The position numbers were made by a program, and so were the translations under genes. This document shows positions 23,946-33,227 of a stretch of DNA of 64,000 nt, piece by piece. The stretch comes from Nocardia sp. NBC_01730. Lineage in GTDB: Bacteria > Actinomycetota > Actinomycetes > Mycobacteriales > Mycobacteriaceae. Below the pieces are notes generated by a model. It was given only the letters and a program-made list of their open reading frames with translations, ran no database searches and was not told the DNA's origin. Position 1 is the first letter of the stretch. Each line of letters starts with the position of its first letter. The stretch lies in the NCBI RefSeq assembly GCF_035920445.1, contig NZ_CP109162.1:3658001-3722000 (forward strand), given 5' to 3'.

Positions 23946-24566
23946 TCAGGGCTGGGAGGCCGCGACTTTCACACCGAACCCGATCAGGACGACCCCGGTC
24001 ACCCGGTCCATGGCCCGGCGTACGGCGAGCCTTTCGAAGAAGGCACGGGCCTTGGCCAGCAGCATCACATAGCCGCCCAGCCATCCGAGGGTGAGCACCG
24101 CGTGCATGAGAACCAGCAACATCATCCCGAGGTGCGGAGACAGGCCCGACGGCGCGAGAGTCGGCAGCAGGCCGGTATAGAAGACAGCGATCTTCGGGTT
24201 GAACAGGTTGCTGACCAACCCGGTCCGCCACGGGTTGCCCACTGGAGACGGAACGGCGGCCGCCACGGCTACCGAGTGAGCGCGGCGACTGTGGAGCAGC
24301 GCTTGGGCGCCGAGGAACACCAGATAGGCAGCTCCTGCCAGTTTGACGACGGTGTAGACCATTGCGGAGGCTGCCACAATCGCGGCCAGTCCTACGACGG
24401 TGAGCAGGCCCCACATCAGCAACCCGATAGTGATACCGCCGACCGTCCGCAAGCCATCTTGCCAGCTGGATCCGACGGCCCGTTTCGTCACGACGGCCAT
24501 GTCCGGACCAGGCACCATGGTCAACACGGCGAGCACGCCGGAGGCGGCGAGAAACTGAAGCAGCAC
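23946..24566 (-). CDS. LysE/RhtB-family amino-acid exporter
   Basis: A 206-residue, six-helix inner-membrane exporter of the LysE/RhtB type, which pumps amino acids or homoserine lactone-like compounds. Marks are LAVLTMVPGPDMAVVTKRAV near the N-terminus (the family PGPxxxxV signature), GAAYLVFLGAQALL, and GLVSNLFNPKIAVFYTGLLP (NPKxxxFF-like). I chose the GTG at 24566 because GGGAGG lies eight bases upstream and the protein then has the usual family length; the frame is open to 24659. Substrate unknown. It is divergent from nothing and ends near a degenerate TetR. Confidence 0.9.
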   Translation of the reverse strand: MLLQFLAASGVLAVLTMVPGPDMAVVTKRAVGSSWQDGLRTVGGITIGLLMWGLLTVVGLAAIVAASAMVYTVVKLAGAAYLVFLGAQALLHSRRAHSVAVAAAVPSPVGNPWRTGLVSNLFNPKIAVFYTGLLPTLAPSGLSPHLGMMLLVLMHAVLTLGWLGGYVMLLAKARAFFERLAVRRAMDRVTGVVLIGFGVKVAASQP

Positions 24567-24659
24567 GGAACAAGCCTCCCATCCGCTCAGCACGCGCGGT
24601 TCACGTACCTGCTCGAGTTCGTCGGGGGAATGGGCGTGCCCATGCCATCTCGCCCGCAC

Positions 24660-25052
24660 TCAACATAATTCACGGACCACCTCGACGCTGAGAAAGTCCG
24701 GCGCCTTGATCACCGTGCGAAGCATGAACCGGATGAATGGCGGCATGTCGCTGGCGCTCTCGTCGCGATACACACGAGGGGTATCGACCTCATAGCACCG
24801 CCGCCTGGCCTCGAGCCGGCAACCACCGGCGGCGAGAACATTCCGCACCCAATCCGACTCGGGACCGTACGTCAGCGCGATCACGTACCCGCCTTCGCGC
24901 CGGAATGCCCACAGCGGTGTTCGGAAGATCCGACCGGACTTACGTCCACGGTGTATCACAACCGCCCATCCCGGTGCCCAGGGAGCAATGAACTTCGTGA
25001 TCCGGTTGAGCCCAACCCGGTTGGCGTTAGCGATCCATCGTGGAGCCGGCAT
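24660..25052 (-). CDS. Deazaflavin (F420)-dependent nitroreductase-family protein
   Basis: A 130-residue protein of the Ddn/nitroreductase family found in F420-making actinobacteria, where members reduce quinones, nitro compounds or other substrates with F420H2. It has WAVVIHRGRKSGRIFRTPLW, the GRKSGxxRxxPL phosphate-binding block, GGYVIALTYGPESDWVRNVL with the W-xRN element, and AGGCRLEARRRCYEV. The ATG at 25052 follows GAGGAG by eight bases. It is divergent from the TetR gene at 25139 and shares an operator region with it, so that regulator likely controls it. Confidence 0.85.
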   Translation of the reverse strand: MPAPRWIANANRVGLNRITKFIAPWAPGWAVVIHRGRKSGRIFRTPLWAFRREGGYVIALTYGPESDWVRNVLAAGGCRLEARRRCYEVDTPRVYRDESASDMPPFIRFMLRTVIKAPDFLSVEVVRELC

Positions 25053-25069
25053 CGGGGAACTCCTCACTT

Positions 25070-25117
25070 GTTGAATTTCTGCTTCCAGAGTAGCGCGGCG
25101 GGAAGCAGGAAATCAAC
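25070..25117. promoter_or_regulatory. Inverted-repeat operator between Ddn-like and TetR genes
   Basis: GTTGAATTTCTGCTTCC (25070-25086) and GGAAGCAGGAAATCAAC (25101-25117) are near-perfect inverted repeats (two mismatches in 17). A further half-site-like GTTGTAGAATTTCTGG lies at 25119, just before the TetR start. Location between divergent genes and dyad symmetry fit a TetR-family operator that controls both. Confidence 0.65.
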
Positions 25118-25138
25118 GGTTGTAGAATTTCTGGCATC

Positions 25139-25735
25139 ATGCCTCCGATTGGACGACGGCCGGGGAAGACCGACACCCGGGAAGCGCTGCTGGCGACGGC
25201 GCGCCACAGATTCGCCGAAGCCGGCTACGACAAGACGACCGTGCGCGAGATCGCCGCCGCTTCCGGCGTCGATCCCGCGCTGATCAGGCACTATTTCGGC
25301 AGCAAGGCCGACCTGTTTCGCGCCACCATGGGATGGCCGTTCGAGCCAGCGGAAATCGCAGCTCGGATCACCGATGGCGACCCGAGCGGGACAGGCGAGC
25401 GGCTGACACGGGTGTTCTTCGAAGCATGGGACCGACCGGAATCACGCGCCCCGCTGCTGGCAATCCTGCGCGGCGCCGCAACCCATGAGGAGTCCGCCGA
25501 CCTGGTCCGGCAATTCATCCAGGGACAGGTGTACGACCAGATCGCGGCAGGACTACCCGGCTCGGACGCGGAATTGCGGACCGACCTGGCAATGGCCCAA
25601 CTGCTGGGCATCGCTTACCTTCGCTACATCCTGCGGGTGGAGCCCATCGCCTCGGAGCAACTGGACGAGTTGATAGCGCGAGTCGCCCCGGTGATCAAAA
25701 CCCATCTGGAACACCCGATCCCCCACTACGGCTGA
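25139..25735 (+). CDS. TetR-family repressor
   Basis: A 198-residue regulator. The helix-turn-helix spans about residues 24-55: HRFAEAGYDKTTVREIAAAS GVDPALIRHYFGSKADLFRA. The C-terminal half (GERLTRVFFEAWDRPESRAP, LAMAQLLGIAYLRYILRVEP) is a TetR_C_16/17-like ligand-binding and dimer part. ATG 25139 immediately follows the operator region. It is divergent from the F420-type reductase at 25052, so it probably represses that gene and itself in the absence of an unknown ligand. Confidence 0.9.
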   Translation: MPPIGRRPGKTDTREALLATARHRFAEAGYDKTTVREIAAASGVDPALIRHYFGSKADLFRATMGWPFEPAEIAARITDGDPSGTGERLTRVFFEAWDRPESRAPLLAILRGAATHEESADLVRQFIQGQVYDQIAAGLPGSDAELRTDLAMAQLLGIAYLRYILRVEPIASEQLDELIARVAPVIKTHLEHPIPHYG

Positions 25736-25916
25736 TTTCACCCGAACGCCCGTTCAGTGACAACCGGGCACGTCCGCATCGGTCGAATTCGCCGTGCGCC
25801 AAGCCGTTTCGCCCCGACACCGACCCTAAGCATCGCTCCACCGCTATTGAACGTGCCGTTGAATGACGGTACATTACACGTTGATATGGTCGCCATCACG
25901 TGAGTGGGTCTTCGCT

Positions 25917-27446
25917 ATGACAACAGTTCGACCTCCATCCGAGGCGACAGTGGATGTACCGCATGCCGACGATGCGGGCTACCACAAGTCGCTGCGCCCG
26001 CGTCAGCTGCAGATGATCGCGATCGGCGGCGCCATCGGCACCGGACTGTTTCTCGGCTCGGGCGGTCGGCTGGTCAGCGCCGGCCCCGGATTATTCCTGG
26101 TGTACGCCATCTGCGGCGTGTTCGTGTTCTTCATCCTGCGGGCGCTGGGCGAGCTGGTACTGCATCGCCCCTCCTCCGGATCGTTCGTCTCGTATGCCCG
26201 CGAGTTCTACGGCGAGAAGCTGGCTTTCGCGGTCGGGTGGATGTCCTTCTTCCAGTGGAGCATGACCGGGATCGTGGACATCACCGCCATCGCCACCTAT
26301 GTCCATTTCTGGGGCGCCTTCGAAGCGGTTCCGCAGTGGCTGATCGCGCTCGTGGCGCTGGCCCTGGTGGTCAGCGTCAACCTGGTATCGGTGCGCTGGT
26401 TCGGCGAGGTGGAGTTCTGGGCGGCGCTGATCAAGGTCGTCACACTGGCCACCTTCCTGATCGTCGGCACGATCTTCCTGGCCGGCCGGTCCACCATCAA
26501 AGGGGAGCACACCGGCGTGAGTGTGATCGCCGACCACGGCGGGTTGTTGCCGACCGGCTTGCTACCGCTGGTAACTGTCACAACGGGTGTCGTATTCGCT
26601 TATGCCGCAGTGGAATTGGTAGGAACGGCGGCTGGTGAGGCGGAGAATCCGGAAAAGATCATGCCGCGGGCCATCAATTCGGTCATCGCCCGCATTGCGC
26701 TGTTCTATGTCGGTTCACTGGTGCTACTCGGACTGCTGTTGCCCTACACGGCTTTCAAGGCCGGTGAGAGTCCCTTCGTCACCTTCTTCTCGAAACTCGG
26801 TGTCGAAGGCGCCGGTTCGATCATGAACCTGGTGGTGCTGACGGCGGCCTTCTCCAGCTTGAACGCCGGCCTGTATTCGACCGGCCGGATCCTGCGCTCG
26901 ATGTCGATGAACGGCAGTGCGCCGTCGGTGACGTCGCGCATGTCCAAGGGTGGTGTGCCCTATGTCGGCATTCTCGCGACCGGCGCGATCGCGCTGATCG
27001 GCGTCGGGCTCAACGTGATGGTGCCGGAAAAGGTCTTCGAGATCGTGCTGAACATGTCGGCGCTGGGCACCATCTCGACCTGGTCGGCGATCGTGGTCTG
27101 CCAACTGCAGTTGTGGCGCTGGTCGCGCAGCGGCAGGATAGAACGTCCGAAGTTCCGGTTGATCGGTGCGCCCTACACGAGCGTGGCGACGCTGCTGTTC
27201 CTGGCGGCGGTGGTCGCGCTGATGGCCTTCAGTGACGACGAAGTGCAGCGCGTTTCGGTCATCGCCACGGTGGTGGTCATGGTTCCGTTGCTGGTCGGCG
27301 GCTGGTTCCTGGCCCGCAAACGGGTGGCGGCCATCGTGCAGGAGCGCGACGGCATCACGGGTCAGTTCCCGGTCCTGGCCGAACGGCCGGCGAGCACGCG
27401 CGACGGCGGCGACTCGGTCGTGATTCTCGACGAACCCGACAAGTAG
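25917..27446 (+). CDS. Amino-acid permease, AnsP/GabP type (APC family)
   Basis: A 509-residue twelve-helix permease of the amino acid-polyamine-cation family. The start after the polar N-tail is [35 protein letters not shown], the classic helix-1 signature. Others are [40 protein letters not shown] and [25 protein letters not shown] sequence in helix 6-7. Closest by eye to L-asparagine and GABA permeases. It imports an amino acid with protons. The start at 25917 is chosen by family; an upstream frame begins at 25863. It is followed by tandem small hairpins at 27447. Confidence 0.9.
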   Translation: MTTVRPPSEATVDVPHADDAGYHKSLRPRQLQMIAIGGAIGTGLFLGSGGRLVSAGPGLFLVYAICGVFVFFILRALGELVLHRPSSGSFVSYAREFYGEKLAFAVGWMSFFQWSMTGIVDITAIATYVHFWGAFEAVPQWLIALVALALVVSVNLVSVRWFGEVEFWAALIKVVTLATFLIVGTIFLAGRSTIKGEHTGVSVIADHGGLLPTGLLPLVTVTTGVVFAYAAVELVGTAAGEAENPEKIMPRAINSVIARIALFYVGSLVLLGLLLPYTAFKAGESPFVTFFSKLGVEGAGSIMNLVVLTAAFSSLNAGLYSTGRILRSMSMNGSAPSVTSRMSKGGVPYVGILATGAIALIGVGLNVMVPEKVFEIVLNMSALGTISTWSAIVVCQLQLWRWSRSGRIERPKFRLIGAPYTSVATLLFLAAVVALMAFSDDEVQRVSVIATVVVMVPLLVGGWFLARKRVAAIVQERDGITGQFPVLAERPASTRDGGDSVVILDEPDK

Positions 27447-27800
27447 GCGAAAGTCGCCTGGACCAACGGTCCGTGGCCAGTTTCGATCGCGCGCCGAAAC
27501 CACCTCTCCGGATCAAGAATGGGCTGCCGGTTCCAGTGCAGCACAGTCGATGTGGCCCACGGCAACATCCTCCGGTGCGTCGGCCGCAGATCGTGCGCCT
27601 GATCGGAATCGGTGCGGCAGGATCGACAGCCCGGTACGGATCACGACTCGCGGTCGCGGATCCGACCTGCCGACAGCGGCTCGCGAGGTCGACTGCTCAG
27701 GCAGAGCCTGATCATCGTTCGCACGGCCGAGTATCGACAACTCGCCGACCCGTCTCAGGGATACCGAGCGATCGCAGCGGTCGAGCGTACCGTCGGCACC
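27447..27800. other. Intergenic stretch with tandem hairpins after the permease
   Basis: Directly after the permease stop, GGCGA-AAG-TCGCC and GGACC-AAC-GGTCC form two adjacent small hairpins (about 27448-27472). They may end transcription, although neither has a T tract. The rest shows no supported gene; the open frames on both strands are the shadow of the next gene or have poor codon use. Confidence 0.35.
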
Positions 27801-28010
27801 ATGCGCCTGAGCACCCGCAACCAGCTCGACGGAACCGTTGTCTCGGTAACCCGCGGTGAGGCCATGGCCGTGGTCCGTGTCCGGCTCACCGGCGGCGACG
27901 AGGTCACGTCGGGGATCACCCGCGACGCCGCCGACGACCTCGGCCTCACCAAAGGCACGGTCGTCAAAGTCCTGATCAAATCCACCGAGGTCACCCTCGG
28001 AGTCGAATAA
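27801..28010 (+). CDS. Molybdopterin-binding-type (Mop/TOBE) protein
   Basis: A 69-residue single Mop module: MRLSTRNQLDGTVVSVTRGE AMAVVRVRLTGGDEVTSGIT, ending GLTKGTVVKVLIKSTEVTLG. Such proteins (MopI/MopII, and the ends of ModC and ModE) bind molybdate or tungstate in oligomers and serve as stores. SARNQL-type start and TEVTLG end are characteristic. No modABC genes are next to it. The start ATG is the first family residue. Confidence 0.85.
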   Translation: MRLSTRNQLDGTVVSVTRGEAMAVVRVRLTGGDEVTSGITRDAADDLGLTKGTVVKVLIKSTEVTLGVE

Positions 28011-28155
28011 CCTCACTCGCGGAGGATCCGCCTGCCTTTCGGGCCACGTGCGCGGGCGGCGCCGCTAGCCGACCAAGCCTGCCGAGCCCGGCATGTACGT
28101 ATCGGCGGATGCGTGCGTTTGCCGCGGTCGTCCATTTCAGTGTCAGGATGGCGCG

Positions 28156-28512
28156 ATGAGCACCGCGGCAGGTCCGGTCAGGGAGGAAACGGTGGAGCTG
28201 TTCATGGACTATGGACAGTTCTGTATCGACGGCGGTTTGGGAGATCCGGATGAGGACACCGATCTCCTCGACCATGCGCTGGCGGCGCATCCCTTTACCT
28301 CGAATGGTCTGGCCATGGTGGTGCTCAGCCCACACCAGAACAACTTCGAAATGCAGATGACGGTGCAGGTGTGGGATTCCCGGCCGCCGTGGGATCGGGA
28401 CGAGTGGCAGCAGGTGTGCGAGGCGCGGCTGCACGTCGGCCCGGAGGGGATGCTGTATCTGTCCTCGCCCATCGACGGTGCGGCGGGGTGTCCGGTTCCT
28501 GAGGGCGAGTAG
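28156..28512 (+). pseudogene. N-terminal part of a split actinobacterial protein
   Basis: A 118-residue frame: MSTAAGPVREETVELFMDYG, MVVLSPHQNNFEMQMTVQVW, WDRDEWQQVCEARLHVGPEG, then LSSPIDGAAGCPVPEGE and TAG. In relatives I recall, the GCxVPxG strand continues into a further beta strand with GRGFVNRGWPGST-type sequence. That part is missing here, and coding resumes in another frame at 28512. I infer a small deletion that also shifted the frame. It may still be expressed as a shorter protein, as its start has GTCAGGATG upstream. Confidence 0.5.
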
Positions 28513-29117
28513 ACGAGGACGGTCCCCGTCACCTGCACATTTCCGAGTTTCGGGCGCAGGCCGCCGCGGCCGAGCGACAGCGCTGGGGCGGAGATCCGAT
28601 ACCTGAACTGCGGGATTGTTCCGGCGCCGAGGAGCTGTCCGGCTACGACCGTGCCCTCGCTCAGGCGATCGCCGCGATGGGCGAGCAAGATCTGCGGCGT
28701 TTGGCGCTCTGGTCCGCGGCCCAGGCCTGCGAAATGGCCGCGATTGCCGAAAGGCCCTGGGTACAAGCCGCTTTGACGGCCATGCAGGAAGGGCGACCGC
28801 TACCACCCCCCTTCGACGACATGGAAGCCGCCCTCGCCCGTCTGCACGACGAGGACTTCGGACCAGTGGACGAGGGCGGAACCGAGCTTGTCGCCTCCAT
28901 CGGACGAGCCGATCCGCGCGAATCGGCGCCGAATCCCTTCGACCTGGGGCCCATCCACCGGCCGTCATTCGCCCTGCCCACGATCGCCGACGCAGCCGAA
29001 CCCGATGCCAGGGATGCCGCGATGACGACTCTGTATGCGACGGCCATGGTCTTCGGCCGGGAAGTCGATGTTCTCCTGGCAGCGGTCCGAACCGAATTCG
29101 GTCTCCCGCCTCGGTGA
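28512..29117 (+). pseudogene. C-terminal part of the split protein
   Basis: A frame of about 200 codons without a suitable start near its beginning: DEDGPRHLHISEFRAQAAAA ERQRWGGDPIPELRDCSGAE, then LAQAIAAMGEQDLRRLALWS and IAERPWVQAALTAMQEGRPL PPPFDDMEAALARLHDEDFG, and an end RTEFGLPPR. Codon use is good throughout. The first residues would join well to the preceding frame if about 30 codons were restored. A shorter product could start at ATG 28677. Helical, acidic; function unknown. Confidence 0.5.
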
Positions 29118-29233
29118 TCAACCGACCCGGGCACTGGCCGGTTCGGGGCGACGAGTGCGAGCACTCCGTGAATCCACGATCAGCGGAATGTGTGGACGTC
29201 CCGAGCCGGCGCTGTCGGCGCGTGCGGCTGTGA

Positions 29234-29509
29234 CTACAGGCTGAAAGCGATCGAGCGCAGGATCAGCGCAACGACGAACACCGCGGTGAACGCGAGATCG
29301 ATCGAAAGCCCGCCTGCTCGCACCGGCCGCAGCACCCGCCGCACCGGCCCGATCACCGGCTCGGTGCAGGCATGAATCAACGGACGGGCCCGGCTCACCC
29401 ACCGGGGGGCCGTGGCCAGCACCTCCACCCAATCCAGCACAAGCCGGGCGATCAGCAGCAATACGAACGCCGTCAAGATGTACCCGAGCAGGGTTCCGAT
29501 CAGGCTCAT
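29234..29509 (-). CDS. yggT: YggT-family membrane protein
   Basis: A 91-residue protein with the YggT layout: helix 1 SLIGTLLGYILTAFVLLLIA RLVLDWVEVL, the central loop HACTEPVIGPVRRVLRPVRA GGLSIDLAFTAVFVVALILR, in which EPxxxPxRRxxPP-like sequence is the family mark. In many actinobacteria yggT lies by sepF in the cell-division cluster; here it is an isolated extra copy. The ATG at 29509 has AAGGAG six bases upstream. Role in osmotic or potassium homeostasis has been proposed for the family. Confidence 0.85.
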   Translation of the reverse strand: MSLIGTLLGYILTAFVLLLIARLVLDWVEVLATAPRWVSRARPLIHACTEPVIGPVRRVLRPVRAGGLSIDLAFTAVFVVALILRSIAFSL

Positions 29510-29753
29510 GACGAACTCCTTGGTGATGGTCGCGCTGGACTTCTTATCAGTATCAACGCGGCCGACCAGACCGAAAGTGTCGCTTTCGTCTGGTTCTCAG
29601 CCGACTATCAGGTCGGGCCGCCCCGGTGAGGCCGACGGTATGCCCGGATTCACACGCCAGCTCAGCTGAGCGTGAGTGCCGCACCCGTTCTATTCGAACG
29701 TCCTCGGCGGGCACCCTCCAGCGAGCGGCACAAACCGACGAACCAGCCGGGGC

Positions 29754-30269
29754 CTACTGCGCGGCGGTCTGCCGCTTCGGCAGCTTCCACCCCGGCCGCG
29801 GAAAGTGGCAGGTGTAGCCGTCGGGGTAGCGCCGCAGGTAGTCCTGGTGCTCGCGCTCGGCCTCCCAGAACTCGCTCGCCGGGGTCACCTCGGTGACCAC
29901 CTTGCCGGGCCAGAGACCCGAGTCCTCGACATCGACGATGGTGGCCAGCGCGACACGCTTCTGGTCGTCATCGAGATAGAAGATCGCCGAACGGTAGCTG
30001 GTACCGATGTCGTTGCCCTGACGGTCCTTCGTCGTCGGATCGTGGATCTGGAAGAAGAACTCCAACAGCGCCCGGTAGTCCGTCCCCGCTGGGTCGTAGA
30101 CGATCTCCACGGCCTCCGCATGGCCCGGGTGATTGCGATACGTCGGGTGGTCGTTGCGCCCGCCGGTGTAGCCGACCCGTGTCGACAGCACCCCCGGCTG
30201 CTTGCGAATCAAGTCCTGCATGCCCCAGAAGCATCCGCCGGCCAGAATCGCCCTCTGTTTGTCGGTCAC
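29754..30269 (-). CDS. msrA: Peptide-methionine (S)-S-oxide reductase MsrA
   Basis: A 171-residue enzyme that reduces methionine-S-sulfoxide in proteins and free methionine. The catalytic motif GCFWG is at residues 12-16 ([20 protein letters not shown]), followed by [52 protein letters not shown], and the C-terminal [17 protein letters not shown]. Only one cysteine besides Cys13 is present (in YTCHF), so the resolving system is probably a single recycling Cys. Length and motifs are complete. It is on its own; the start at 30269 has GGAGG upstream. Confidence 0.95.
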   Translation of the reverse strand: MTDKQRAILAGGCFWGMQDLIRKQPGVLSTRVGYTGGRNDHPTYRNHPGHAEAVEIVYDPAGTDYRALLEFFFQIHDPTTKDRQGNDIGTSYRSAIFYLDDDQKRVALATIVDVEDSGLWPGKVVTEVTPASEFWEAEREHQDYLRRYPDGYTCHFPRPGWKLPKRQTAAQ

Positions 30270-30527
30270 GCCTCCTCCTTCGTGAAGATTGCCCTCTCAT
30301 GTCGGCCCCCTGTACAACCCGCGCTCCGGCCTGAAAAATCCCCACCCGGCCAGGCGTCACACTTCGGTCACCAATCGCTCAGGCCGGCCCCGCGATATAG
30401 CGACTGAGCGGATATTCGACGCCGCTATGGACCTGACAAATCGGTGCTCGCTGTCCTCGTTGGATATTTTGCGGCCGGTGCCACTAGCGTGAGGACGCGA
30501 ATCTGGAACCGATCGCTGGGAGTGAGC

Positions 30528-31940
30528 GTGTCGTTGTCGACGATCGCGAAAGTGATAGTGCCGTACTCGGCACGGACTGCGCCAGTGCAGCGCACTATTC
30601 CAACCGTCGCATTCTGGACGATCTTCGTACTTGGCACGGCTGCCGGTGGGTACTACGTCAAGCAGGTCCTCGACATGCCGCAGATGATGATGCACCTCAG
30701 TGATCTCAGCGTGTATCAGATCGCCGGGAACCGTGTGGCCGACGGCATTTCCGTCTATGACACCCCGCTGCTGGGCTACACACGCGGCGTATGGGAATTC
30801 GTATACACGCCGTTCGCCGCGCTATTGTTCGTGCCGCTGGGTGAACTCCAGGGCGTTCTGTACACTTTCGTGGGCGCGTTCGGCAATTTCGCGATGCTGA
30901 CCGCGTCGGTCTGGGCGGCATTGACGATCCTCGGCTACCGGCGTGACATGCGTTTGGCGCTGGCGGGCCTGTCGATCGCCGGAGTGCTGCTGTGGTGCGA
31001 ACCGGTGCGGCAGACCATGGCTTTCGGGCAGATCAATATCCTCCTGCTGCTGCTCGTGCTGGCAGACATGGCGCTCCCCGACTCCTCGCGATGGAAGGGC
31101 GTGCTGACCGGGATCGCCGCCGGAATCAAACTGACCCCCGCCTTCTTCGTAATCTACCTTCTTGTCAGCGGTCGGTACCGGGCCGCCGCGTCGGCGATCG
31201 ATGCGTTCGCCGCGACTGTACTTATCGGCTTCCTGGCTATGCGCAAGGATTCGCTGACATTCTGGAGCGGCGCGTTCGCGGACCCCACTCGTGTCGGCGT
31301 TCCGGAGAACCCGTCGAACGAGTCACTGCGGGGCATGGTCGCCCGGACCGTCGGCGTTGACGGCAGTCGCCAATTGCTCTGGCTGGCAGGCGCGGTCGCC
31401 ATCGCTACGGCCTGCCTGTTCCTCGCGCGACGGCTGTCACTGACCGGACACGAACTACCGGCGGTGGTGCTGTGCGGACTCACCACCACCGCGGTGTCCC
31501 CGTACAGCTGGGTGCATCACTGGGTCTGGCTCGCGCCCCTGCTGATCTACCTGACCGACCTGGCATTGCGCCGCCGCGGTGTCGTCGCGGGGATCGGACT
31601 GACGGCGGCGGTCGTGGTCACATCGGGTGGCGTGCTGGCGTTCTTCGGCCGCACGGTAGGCACCATCCTCGACTATGGCTCGCACGGCAACCTCGAAGTG
31701 TTCTACCGCAACGCCTACATCTGGCTGACGCTCGCGCTGTTCGGGGCCGCCGCCGTGTACCTGCGGCGCTCCGCAGAACGAACACCGGCCACCTTCGCGC
31801 TCCCGATCCCGAGCACCGGCATCAGCGTGCGTGGTCTCTCAGCGGCCATGACCGGCCGCTCGGCCGAGCGCTCGGATCAACGTTCTGTCAACGGAACCCG
31901 GAAGTGCCAGGGACCGTTGTCGACGAAGAATCCGCGCTGA
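30528..31940 (+). CDS. GT87-family polyprenol-phosphate-mannose-dependent mannosyltransferase
   Basis: A roughly 470-residue multi-helix membrane glycosyltransferase of the GT-C class (GT87). The first outer loop holds the DLSVY motif (MMMHLSDLSVYQIAGNRVAD) with the catalytic Asp; further helices include YTPFAALLFVPLGELQGVLY, MAFGQINILLLLLVLADMAL and GIAAGIKLTPAFFVIYLLVS. Mycobacterial relatives (Rv2181 and others) add alpha-1,2 mannoses to lipoarabinomannan. I chose the GTG at 30528 because GGGAG lies six bases upstream; another frame start is at 30444. The 3' end overlaps the convergent gene by 64 bases. Confidence 0.85.
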   Translation: MSLSTIAKVIVPYSARTAPVQRTIPTVAFWTIFVLGTAAGGYYVKQVLDMPQMMMHLSDLSVYQIAGNRVADGISVYDTPLLGYTRGVWEFVYTPFAALLFVPLGELQGVLYTFVGAFGNFAMLTASVWAALTILGYRRDMRLALAGLSIAGVLLWCEPVRQTMAFGQINILLLLLVLADMALPDSSRWKGVLTGIAAGIKLTPAFFVIYLLVSGRYRAAASAIDAFAATVLIGFLAMRKDSLTFWSGAFADPTRVGVPENPSNESLRGMVARTVGVDGSRQLLWLAGAVAIATACLFLARRLSLTGHELPAVVLCGLTTTAVSPYSWVHHWVWLAPLLIYLTDLALRRRGVVAGIGLTAAVVVTSGGVLAFFGRTVGTILDYGSHGNLEVFYRNAYIWLTLALFGAAAVYLRRSAERTPATFALPIPSTGISVRGLSAAMTGRSAERSDQRSVNGTRKCQGPLSTKNPR

Positions 31941-32533
31941 GGTCTGAACAGGTCCTGCCAGAGCAGCTTGTCGGCACGGATCCACAATTCCGTAGTGCCG
32001 GGATCCACAGCAGGAGCACAGTGCAGCGAGCCTTCTTGCCGGTTGACCCCGCCACCGAGCATCGATGGGCAGGAGTACTGTCCGCCCAGGTCGTCGACGA
32101 TGACGAAACCCGATTCGAGGTGCAGCATCCGGCCGTGCGGCGCGTCGGGGTTGTCGTAATCCGGGGTCGACCCGCCCGGGACATACTCAGGGTGTTCCGG
32201 CTCCAGCTCGATGCGAGTCTGCACGCGGAACCCATCGGTGAACAGCTCCACCGAGAAGACTGTCACCGCAACATGATCCACGACGGCACGGTGGCCGACC
32301 GCAATGACCCGCAGCAGGTGGTCGAACTCGGGGAACACCGGCGGCTCCGGCGGCTGGTCCTGGTCTACCCGGAGCACCTGGGTCGCTGTCATCGTCGAAG
32401 CTGCCCGGCTGCGGCTGAGCGCGATCTCCGGGACGTCACCGGCGCAGGTCGCGCAGTACCACTCGTCGGGATCCAGACCTCCGACGAAGTTGCCTGTGTC
32501 GATACCGCACCGGGAGCACTGCAGGTCGGACAT
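31877..32533 (-). CDS. Zinc-ribbon protein, unknown function
   Basis: A 218-residue protein starting with a zinc ribbon: MSDLQCSRCGIDTGNFVGGL DPDEWYCATCAGDVPEIALS, four cysteines as CxxC-x(n)-CxxC. The following 150 residues look like a beta-rich domain (LLRVIAVGHRAVVDHVAVTV, RMLHLESGFVIVDDLGGQYS). Its last 20 codons overlap the end of the GT87 gene, tail to tail. Not assigned to a family. Confidence 0.7.
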   Translation of the reverse strand: MSDLQCSRCGIDTGNFVGGLDPDEWYCATCAGDVPEIALSRSRAASTMTATQVLRVDQDQPPEPPVFPEFDHLLRVIAVGHRAVVDHVAVTVFSVELFTDGFRVQTRIELEPEHPEYVPGGSTPDYDNPDAPHGRMLHLESGFVIVDDLGGQYSCPSMLGGGVNRQEGSLHCAPAVDPGTTELWIRADKLLWQDLFRPQRGFFVDNGPWHFRVPLTER

Positions 32534-32643
32534 GACCGAGAGCGTATCGAAACACCGTCAGGTATCACTGCGACTTCGGGAAGCGCGACAAGCGCGGTGC
32601 GGCCGCCGAGAACTGGACGCAGAACCGAGTTCGTGCCGAGATG

Positions 32644-33072
32644 TCATCCAGCGTGAGAATGGGGCCGCTCGATCGTGTTCCGAGCCCGTGCCCACACCTC
32701 CTCCACCTCGAACTGGGCGGCCTGCCATGAGTCGGCGGCGACACCGACACGCCCGCGCCACTTCCGCATGATGTCCGTGTGCACCGGCCATCGCACGAAA
32801 TGCCGCATGTCCTTCTCGGTTTCCCACACCGAAATCGAGCCGCCGCGCAACTCCGAGGGCCGACCCCACAGCCACAGGCCGACGGCGCCGTGCATCACCG
32901 GCCAGGTCCGGCCCAGCTCCATCCCGGTCTTGTAGATGAGCTGAACGTCCTCATCGGAGCCTGCCAGGAAGTCCGTCACGCTGACGAACACCGATCCGGA
33001 CAATCCTTGACGGGGACCGGCTTGCCACGGCATGAGCACAGTGCCCTCCGAAAACGGCTGGGCGCCGGTCAT
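32644..33072 (-). CDS. DUF3291/monooxygenase-fold-like protein
   Basis: A 142-residue protein. The middle RTWPVMHGAVGLWLWGRPSE LRGGSISVWETEKDMRHFVR WPVHTDIMRKWRGRVGVAAD resembles antibiotic-biosynthesis-monooxygenase and DUF3291 ferredoxin-like folds, where W-x-(S/T)xxDMxxFV-x-H is typical. No cofactor motif is evident; such proteins often work without one. The start ATG 33072 is used, with a second possible start at MPWQAG. An A/T-rich segment upstream is a likely promoter. Confidence 0.65.
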   Translation of the reverse strand: MTGAQPFSEGTVLMPWQAGPRQGLSGSVFVSVTDFLAGSDEDVQLIYKTGMELGRTWPVMHGAVGLWLWGRPSELRGGSISVWETEKDMRHFVRWPVHTDIMRKWRGRVGVAADSWQAAQFEVEEVWARARNTIERPHSHAG

Positions 33073-33227
33073 GGCTTCACTCGCCCGGTCGAAGAGACTC
33101 GGCCGGATGGAAATATAGTAAGCATAAGTAGATAGTACACATGCGCATATTTTTTATCCGACCAGCCCTTCAAGCCAGCCGATCCTCGGCACAGCACGCG
33201 GTAGCTTCGACCAGACAGCAGCGGTAC
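33073..33227. promoter_or_regulatory. A/T-rich promoter-like region
   Basis: The stretch 33112-33161 (ATATAGTAAGCATAAGTAGA and on, then ATGCGCATATTTTTTATCC) is strikingly A/T-rich for this genome. It contains the palindrome ATGCGCAT and a T6 run. It lies between two minus-strand genes and in front of the start at 33072, so I take it as that gene's promoter. Separate -35 and -10 boxes cannot be assigned safely. Confidence 0.4.
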
